A stretch of DNA of 64,000 nucleotides from Proteles cristata cristata. Its lineage: Eukaryota > Chordata > Mammalia > Carnivora > Hyaenidae. Where the stretch lies: NCBI GenBank assembly GCA_017311185.1, contig JAESUZ010005115.1, forward strand, positions 1,703,278-1,767,277. Reading direction: 5' to 3'. The position numbers were made by a program, and so were the translations under genes. Below, in pieces: positions 58,195 through 64,000 of this stretch. Below the pieces are notes generated by a model. The model was not told the DNA's origin and did no database searches. It saw only the letters and a list, made by a program, of their open reading frames with translations. The stretch's first letter is position 1. The number at the start of each line of letters is the position of its first letter.

Positions 58195-58405
58195 CTGGGC
58201 GCCTGGGTGGCTTAGCTGGGTAAGCATCCAACTCTTGACTTAGTTTCAGGTCATGATCTCACGGTTCATGGGTTCAAGGCCCCGTCAGGCTCTGTGCTAA
58301 CACCTGAGGGCCTGCTTGGGATTCTTTCTCTCTCCCTGTCTCTCCGCTCCTTCCCTGCACCCTCTCTCTCTCAAAATGAATGAATAAACATAAAAAAAAA
58401 AAAAA
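58195..58405 (+). mobile_element. CAN-type SINE in the RTP4 intron
   Basis: GGGCGCCTGGGTGGCTTAGC head, TCTCAAAATGAATGAATAAA tail. Duplication AAGAATGAGAGGG (58,182-58,194) and AAGAATGAAAGGG (58,406-58,418). Antisense to the gene. Confidence 0.9.
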
Positions 58406-58761
58406 AAGAATGAAAGGGAGTGTGTTTTTAACAAAGCTTTTTCCTGTGAGCCATCATAGCTTCCATCCTATGTGGTCCCACATTTACCTCTTTGCTAGTA
58501 AAACATGCCTGGGTGTCTCACGGGGAAAAGTCCTTCTGCCACCTGCCAGTGAAATTTGGTCCTCCTGATGATCACAGAAAACTTATAAAGGGCCTACTTT
58601 GAGGCAGGCGCTGAAATAAGGGCTTGGCAAATTTTCCCATTTCACGTTTAAAGCTCCCCTCTGAGGTAGGCAATATTGGCCCCAATGTCCAGATGAAAAA
58701 ACTGAGTCATCAAGAGATAAACAGCTTGTTTTTAAATACATATATTTACAACCATTATCTT

Positions 58762-58993
58762 GGGGCGCCTGGGTGGCTCAGTCGGTTGAGCATCCAGCTT
58801 CAGCTCAGGTCATGATCTCATGGTTTGTGGGTTTAAGCCCCACATTGGGCTCTGCGCTGACAGCTCAGAGCCTGGAGCCTGCTTCGGATTCTGTGTCTCC
58901 CTCTCTGCCCCTCCCCTGCTCATGCTCTGTCTCTCTCTCTCTCTCCCTCGAGAATAACTAAACATTAAAAAAAATTTTTTTAATGAAATAAAC
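58762..58993 (+). mobile_element. CAN-type SINE in the RTP4 intron
   Basis: GGGGCGCCTGGGTGGCTCAG head, tail AACTAAACATTAAAAAAAAT. CCATTATCTT flanks it at 58,752-58,761 and 58,994-59,003. Antisense to the gene. Confidence 0.92.
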
Positions 58994-59029
58994 CCATTAT
59001 CTTATGGAAAGGTAGAAGAAGGAACGCTT

Positions 59030-59287
59030 GGGATGCTTGGGTGGCTCCGTCGGTTAAGCATCCATCCTTTTTTTTTTTTTCTTTTTTTGTAATGTTTATT
59101 CATTTTGCAAGGGAGAGAGGAAGAGAGAGAAACAGAGTGCAAGTGAGGGAGGGCCAGAGAAAGAAGGACACACAGAATCCAGCAGGCTGCAGGCTCCAGA
59201 GCCCGACGTGGACCTTGAACCCATGAACTGTGAGATCATGACTTGAGCCGAAGTCGGATCTTAATTACTGAGCCACCCCGGTGCCCT
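59030..59287 (-). mobile_element. SINE head fragment (+) joined to a reverse SINE in the RTP4 intron
   Basis: 59,030-59,067 is the first 38 bases of a plus-strand SINE (GGGATGCTTGGGTGGCTCCG). It is cut off and followed by a T-run and a nearly complete reverse SINE ending GAGCCACCCCGGTGCCC at 59,286. The outer ends are inverted repeats of each other. Confidence 0.85.
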
Positions 59288-59517
59288 AGAATCCCATTTA
59301 TTGTTTCCACTCAGGTTTAGGGAGGAAGCCTCGTAAAAGAAGAAACTTCCTGCATTAAACAAAATGGGGGCATTTACATACTAAACAATACCGTGCAAAG
59401 GGAGATCCTGGTGTCATTTGTTCCTTTAACACGTCTGGCAGGACCCCAAGGGTGATGCTGTGGCGAGGCTGGCCTCTTGGTCCGAGAATGCCCACTGAAG
59501 GGCAGACCCCCACTCAC

Positions 59518-59699
59518 CTGCCGAATCCTCTCATCTCGTATTGCTTCCACCCTTCTGCAAGGCAGCTTGGGTCGAGATTCGCATCCACCTTCAGGGTCCA
59601 TCTGGCTCGGGGTTTCTCCTGCTGCATCAGTTCTTGAAATATCTGGTCCCATGTCCCGACATCTAAAACTGTTTTCTTCTCCTGAGGCTGGGGAGCCAT
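59518..59699 (-). CDS. RTP4: RTP4 coding exon 1 (receptor transporter protein 4, N-terminal part)
   Basis: First coding exon of an RTP-family gene, encoding residues 1-60 and two bases of codon 61. The ATG at 59,699 has a strong Kozak context (A at -3, G at +4). The opening segment MAPQPQEKK is followed by a TWDQIFQEL...PRARWTLKVD...CLAEGWKQYEMRGFG stretch typical of the N-terminal half of the 3CxxC domain of RTP proteins. The exon ends GGC AG and is followed on the minus strand by a consensus donor GTGAGT (59,517-59,512). Without splicing the frame closes one codon later (TGA). Joined to the second exon it gives a frame of 1,212 nt including the stop. RTP proteins help G-protein-coupled receptors reach the surface; RTP4 is known as a Golgi chaperone for opioid receptors and as an interferon-stimulated antiviral factor (family knowledge). 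The roughly nine-residue lead before the conserved part looks longer than in human RTP4 as I remember it. Assignment to RTP4 rather than RTP1-3 rests on the whole protein. Confidence 0.93.
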
Positions 59700-59760
59700 G
59701 TTTCAGGAGTAACTCGGTTTTATCTGGCAACTTGCAAGAGGAAAAAAAAAAAAACACATC

Positions 59761-59774
59761 AGTTTCGGTTTCTC
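59761..59774 (-). promoter_or_regulatory. Interferon-stimulated response element of RTP4
   Basis: The minus strand reads GAGAAACCGAAACT here, a perfect match to the ISRE core GAAANNGAAACT. It ends 62 bases upstream of the RTP4 ATG, close to where the transcription start should be. ISREs bind ISGF3 (STAT1-STAT2-IRF9) and IRFs, and RTP4 is a well-known interferon-stimulated gene. Binding itself is inferred. Confidence 0.85.
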
Positions 59775-59803
59775 TGTCAGGAACGCACGTCAGCTATTTT
59801 CTT

Positions 59804-59817
59804 AAGTTTCGTTTTAG
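59804..59817 (-). promoter_or_regulatory. Second, weaker ISRE/IRF site upstream of RTP4
   Basis: The minus strand reads CTAAAACGAAACTT, with one mismatch (first G to T) to GAAANNGAAACT. It lies 30 bases upstream of the perfect ISRE in the same orientation. A tandem ISRE/IRF arrangement is common in strongly induced antiviral genes. The function is inferred from motif and position only. Confidence 0.5.
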
Positions 59818-59819
59818 AC

Positions 59820-60650
59820 GGAGTACACAGCACAGGTCTTTGTTCAGAAGACAGAGGGCAGCAGAGTTTTGCTAGTTTGTGAACAGAACTCTTTAAGAGA
59901 TTATCTGAATACAGAGCTCTGTTCTTGATTCTGGGGGCACTTGTAAGTTACTTGAGTATTTTATTTTTCTCTTATTTTTACACCAGGCAAAAGCACTATG
60001 CTCAGCTCTGGGATAAATACCACTGACTAAGAAAGCAGTTTCTATCCCCATAGATGCTCACACTCTCATGCAGACGTGGGAAGGTAGGTGTGAAAGCATG
60101 TGTCCAATGCTGGTCTGTCTCATGCACCCAGTGATTCCTCACCACATCCCCCGGGCTGGCGGTGGGGCAGGGTTAATCCTGGTCTTTTGCAGGTGAGTAG
60201 CACAGACCGCTGGAGCACCTTGCCAGAAGCCCTGGAGCCAATGAGCAGTATAGGCAGGCGAGACTTGAACCCAAGCCTGTGTGGCTCCAAAAACCTGTGA
60301 TGTCTCTACCCATCTCTTCTTTGAGAAGAAGCTGAGGACGGTATTTGAGGCTCTAGAGCTAGGATGGGGGGAACCATCTTGAAAGCTGACCTGATAGGTG
60401 GGTCTCTTGAGAGCTCACTGGGTCCTGGGTCCAGGCTTTATTTAACTCTGCCATTTGCCCTGTAAATTATCTTGCAGGGCAGGATGCAGGCAGGTGGGGG
60501 AGCCATCTTGGGGGACAGGGTGGAGAGAATTCCCATGCATGGGGTGAGGGACTGGGGCTAGACCACCTACAAGTCACAACTACCTCAGAGTCTGAGATTC
60601 TAGAAAGTGAGCTCTGTTCCTCTGTAGTTTAAACTCATATGAGGGGCGGG
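59820..60650. other. RTP4 upstream region
   Basis: Non-repetitive apart from a short MIR-like stretch near 59,985-60,060. No TATA box is evident upstream of the ISREs. Candidate promoter-proximal DNA. Confidence 0.5.
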
Positions 60651-60655
60651 GAGTT

Positions 60656-60884
60656 GGGGTGCCCGGGGGGCTTGGTCAGTTAAGCATCCGACTTCGGCTC
60701 AGGTCATGATCTCACAGCTCAGGAGTTCAAGGCCCACATCGGGCTCTGTGCTGACAGCTCAGAGCCTGGAGCCTGCTTCGGATTCTTTGTCTCCCTCTCT
60801 CTCTGCCCTTCCCCCACTCACACGTTGTCTCCCTCTCTCTCTTTCAAAGATAAATAAACATTAAAAAAATTTTTTTTAAAAAAA
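60656..60884 (+). mobile_element. CAN-type SINE
   Basis: GGGGTGCCCGGGGGGCTTGG head, GATAAATAAACATTAAAAAA tail. It lies about 0.9 kb upstream of the RTP4 ATG. Confidence 0.9.
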
Positions 60885-61046
60885 CACTTTAAAATCAAAT
60901 GAGCAATAAGACAAGCAGGACCTTACATCCTCAGAAGTCTCAGTAAGGTTACTGTGTCCCAAATCAGTCTAAGCCTTCTGTGGCTTTCTAGATTTTACCA
61001 TGTTTCCCTTCTTCCCAAACCTCCCCCCCACCCCACCCCCAACCTA

Positions 61047-61214
61047 GGGGCACTGGGTGACTCAGTCAGTTAAGGAACCAACTCCAGCTCAAGTCATGGT
61101 CTCACGGTTCATGGGTTTGAGCCCCGTGTCAGGCTCTGTGCTGTCTTCCTTTCTCTCTTCCCCCCACCCCTCAGTCTCTCTCTCTCTAAATAAATAAATA
61201 AACTTTTTTTTTAA
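61047..61214 (+). mobile_element. CAN-type SINE, internally deleted
   Basis: GGGGCACTGGGTGACTCAGT head and CTAAATAAATAAATAAAC tail, but the middle segment with the CTGGAGCC box is missing. Confidence 0.82.
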
Positions 61215-61695
61215 GCCTGGAAAGCTTTTTCTCTTTATGGCAGCCATCCACTTGATAATCTATTTCTGTAGTTACTCTAGCTTAGGAGTAGAAGGGGCTG
61301 GAGGGATTTGATTTGGTCAAAGGAGAGAAACAAGAAACAAGAAATGTAGTCCCTAATGTGGCAATAATTTTACTTCTATTTTATGCATCTCTTCGGCTCC
61401 CAGAAACTCTATAGGTATATGCCGAACACATACAGAGAATTTTGAAGGTGGTCGGTCTGGGGAATAATGAGGCTGGATGGTCCCTACACTAAGTCCATTT
61501 CCCCTACTTTGGGGATTTCAAATAAGGACAAATGAATACTAGCCTTGGAGCACCTGCTGTGTGGGTGATGCCAGCCATATCTTCACCTCCTGGACCCTAG
61601 GATGACTTGTCTAATGAGTGGCAGATCCAAGGCTTACCTTTCTCTGAGGCCACACTAAATCCCAGGAAAGTGTAGGCTTGTCTAAAGGAGGAGTT
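61215..61695. other. Intergenic, no gene seen
   Basis: Unique sequence between two SINEs; nothing recognised. Confidence 0.5.
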
Positions 61696-61696
61696 G

Positions 61697-61876
61697 AGGA
61701 GCAACTTGGTGGCTCAGTCAGTGTCCAACTCTTGATTTTGGCTCAGGTCATGATCCCAGAGTTGTGGGTTTGAGCCCCACGTCAGTCTCTGCACTGAGTG
61801 TGGAGCCTGCTTGGGATTGTCTCTCTCTCTCTCTCTCTCTCTCTCAAATAAAATAAAAATTTTTTAAAAATAAAGA
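61697..61876 (+). mobile_element. CAN-type SINE, old
   Basis: Diverged head GAGGAGCAACTTGGTGGCTC with a deletion after box A, (TC)n and an AAATAAAATAAA tail. Confidence 0.82.
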
Positions 61877-62404
61877 AAGGAGAGGGTTGGTAATAAGAGA
61901 AGAACGGGCAGAAGGCAGAAGCAGCAGTTTTGGGGAACCCAAATGGGAGTCTTCAGGCTGCTCTTCTAAGGGTGTCCCTCTCTGGGCTGGGACTCCTGGG
62001 CTCATCTTGGAAGGTCTAGTCCTCCAGTGAGAATTACTTCTCAGCCAAAAGTCAGCTTGGAAGGGAGGGAAGGTGTTGAAATCACACTGTAGTGGAAGAG
62101 CACAATGGAAGGGGCTGGTTCTCCTCACCACTGCCCCTAGGCTGCATAATTATGGATACTTACCACTACTTAGAACAGGGAAGGCAGAATTAGGCAGTTG
62201 TCTTCGAAAGAACAAAGAACATACCTATCGAGTACCATCATCTGCTCACCCTCTTTCTCAGGCTATCAAGAAAGACAGATGTGTGAAGGAGCACCTACCT
62301 TCACCTTGCCTGCCTCACCTTTCTCTGCTTATCCCTCCAGCTCAGAACACAGACCCAGCCAGCCCACCCGGGGTTGGACCCTCATTTCGCCATTCTCTCC
62401 CTTG
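61877..62404. other. Intergenic, no gene seen
   Basis: Unique sequence. The 128-codon plus frame at 62,073-62,459 runs into a MIR and has no domain. Confidence 0.5.
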
Positions 62405-62550
62405 GAGGCCTGGGGAAGCCCCTTCTCTTCTCTGTACCTTGGGCTCTTCATCTAAATGATGGGGATAATCATACCACCTACCTCGCAGGGCTATGCTGAG
62501 GATTGAATGAGTTGAAAAATAGTTACCAGCACTTAGCAAGCAAATAGAAG
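62405..62550 (+). mobile_element. MIR
   Basis: ACCTTGGGCTCTTCATCTAA, ATGATGGGGATAATCATACC, TCGCAGGGCTATGCTGAGGA, TTACCAGCACTTAGCAAGC: sense MIR. Confidence 0.75.
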
Positions 62551-62640
62551 GTTTTGCTACTTGTTGTCGCTGTGGTACAGGTTTCTTTGTTAAGTTGCCA
62601 TAAAGCCTTTCTTAAACATGCTGGGAATAACAACAAAACT

Positions 62641-62768
62641 AAATTATATGTATATGTATATATACTATATAAGTATACATATATATATACTATATTATAG
62701 TACATTATATATATAGCATACTACTATACCATATATAGTATACTACTGTATATAATATATATAGTAGT
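62641..62768. repeat. TA-rich palindromic satellite tract
   Basis: About 128 bases made of TATA, GTATAC and TAGTA words, with several self-complementary stretches such as CTATATATAG-like cores. Confidence 0.8.
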
Positions 62769-62769
62769 A

Positions 62770-63438
62770 CAGGGTGAAGAAAACTACAAATAAATGTGCA
62801 TATAAGGACTCAGAGAGGCAACAGCCACTTAAGAATTCAGACTGGGCAGAGAGATGCATTCCTATCACTATGCATTCCTAGGTACACAGATACATTCCTA
62901 GGTATTCCGGATATACCTTCATTCCTATCACCCTGCTTTTGTGTAAGCAGGAGCCCTGTTCTGGGACGTCCTTGGGTGAGGCCAGGGCTCCCTGAGGGCT
63001 CACACCCAGGCCCCCCACCCCAATAGCCGGATACCTGTAACAAGCGAGCCAAGAAGTGAAGCAGTGTGACCCCCAGAGCGAGCTGCTGCTCAGGCCCAGG
63101 GCTAGGCCCCCTGAGAACTCCATTCCAGAGAGCAAAAGTCACGCCAGAAGGACAAACATAACAAATAAATATCCTAGAAAGAATCAGAAGAACTGTGTAA
63201 AGCCAAAACAGCCCAAACAAAAACTCACAAGTTTTCAAAGGGGCAGGCTACTTCACGCTTTCTGTGAAAATCGATTTGGCTTCAGACCTCACGCAGGCCA
63301 TGCAAGGCGCTGGGGTTTGCCCCCATTTGGATGTTCGGGTAGAAAGGTTTTCTGTGAGCCTGAAGAAAGCTGAGCCCCTGAGAGGAAGGTGACCAACCTC
63401 GGGCCACCCAGAAGCCCCTACAAGTAGAGGCTCTGAGT
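62770..63438. other. Intergenic, no gene seen
   Basis: Direct repeat of ATTCCTAGGTA words at 62,873-62,905. Frames of 85-133 codons on the minus strand overlap each other in different registers; none shows a known family. Confidence 0.5.
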
Positions 63439-63454
63439 CCTGTTCTATTTTTTT

Positions 63455-63467
63455 TTTTAATTTATTT

Positions 63468-63503
<36 letters not shown>

Positions 63504-63676
63504 CAGTGTGAGCAGGGGAGGGCCAGAGAGAGAGACACACACAGAATCCGAAGCAGGCTCTAGGCTCTGAGCTAGCTGTCAGCACAGAGCCTGACCCAGG
63601 ACTTAAACCCAGGAACCTGAGATCATGACCTGAGCTGAAGTCAGACGCTCAACCAACTGAGCCACCCAGGCACCTC
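63455..63676 (-). mobile_element. CAN-type SINE
   Basis: Reverse-oriented with a long (GA)n. Duplication CCTGTTCTATTTTTTT at 63,439-63,454 and 63,677-63,692. Confidence 0.92.
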
Positions 63677-63689
63677 CCTGTTCTATTTT

Positions 63690-63899
63690 TTTGAGTTTAT
63701 TTATTTATTTTGAGACAGAGAGGGAGAGTGAGCACACTAGTGGGGGAGGGGCAGAGAGAGAGAGGAGAGAGAGAATCTCAAGCGAGGCTCTGGGCTGTCC
63801 ACGCAGAGCCCAGTGTGGGGCTCGATCCCACAAACCATGAGATCGTGACTTGAGCCAAAATCAAGAGTCTTTTGCTTAACTGAGCCACCCAGGTGCTCC
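63690..63899 (-). mobile_element. CAN-type SINE, old
   Basis: Reverse-oriented, directly following the previous SINE. GAGTTTATTTATTTATTTTG tail side and GAGCCACCCAGGTGCTCCC end. Confidence 0.85.
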
Positions 63900-63951
63900 C
63901 TACCCCCACCTCCATTCTTGACAGCACTTCCTCTTTTCCAACATAGGCAGT

Positions 63952-64000
63952 CTTTTTTTTTTTTGAATATTTTTATTTATTTCTAGGAGAGAGAGAGACA
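63952..64000 (-). mobile_element. CAN-type SINE, cut by the window end
   Basis: T-run, ATTTTTATTTATTTCTAGG and GAGAGAGAGACA: the 3' tail side of a reverse young-type SINE running off the end. Confidence 0.8.

Larger units (their letters stand above)
58051..59517 (-). other. RTP4: RTP4 intron
   Basis: GT-AG intron of 1,467 bp between the two coding exons: donor GTGAGT at 59,517-59,512, acceptor TTATCTGCAG ending at 58,051. It holds a plus-strand SINE (58,195-58,405), a second plus-strand SINE (58,762-58,993), a SINE head fragment and a minus-strand SINE (59,030-59,287). The rest is unique sequence with no further exon visible. Confidence 0.9.

Overview
The window reads as nuclear DNA of a feliform carnivore. 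About thirty copies of a tRNA-Lys-derived CAN-type SINE lie in it, in both orientations. Each has a head like GGCGCCTGGGTGGCT, box A and box B motifs, a TC-rich middle and an A-rich tail, and many keep target-site duplications. This is the cat-like (SINEC_Fc type) form of the family, not the dog form. The most abundant subfamily here has a CTTAGTCGG...TTTCGCTTAGG head and a CTAGAAATAAAT tail. I cannot fix the species from memory: a felid or another feliform (hyena, mongoose, civet) would fit.

Only one protein gene can be supported: RTP4 (receptor transporter protein 4), on the minus strand at 57,021-59,699. It has two coding exons joined by a clean GT-AG intron and predicts a 403-residue protein. 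It carries the 3CxxC zinc-binding domain of the family and a C-terminal membrane anchor. Between them lies an unusually long linker built from eleven 8-residue (24-bp) tandem units. A perfect interferon-stimulated response element sits 62 bases upstream of the ATG, with a weaker second copy 30 bases further up. This agrees with RTP4 being an interferon-induced gene.

The 57 kb downstream of RTP4 (left part of the window) looks like gene-poor intergenic DNA. By human synteny (MASP1 - RTP4 - SST, inference) it should be part of the desert between RTP4 and SST, with MASP1 beyond the right end. It is made of SINEs, L1 pieces of several ages, MIR, MER5/hAT relics, MaLR-type LTR pieces and microsatellites, separated by unique sequence without convincing exons. 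A 0.5-kb CpG island at 54.19-54.68 kb has no gene assigned to it. It is preceded by a very G-rich tract (53.74-53.79 kb) and a near-consensus CTCF motif (53.12 kb). It is the best candidate for an undescribed promoter, perhaps of a non-coding RNA.

Structurally informative insertions include a twin-primed (5'-inverted) L1 inside a SINE tail (25.44-26.60 kb), a SINE-L1 chimera inside one target-site duplication (52.46-52.98 kb), an L1 inside an older hAT element (46.1-46.5 kb), and several internal tandem duplications. I found no prokaryotic features, CRISPR arrays, rRNA or functional tRNA genes. The window ends inside a minus-strand SINE.
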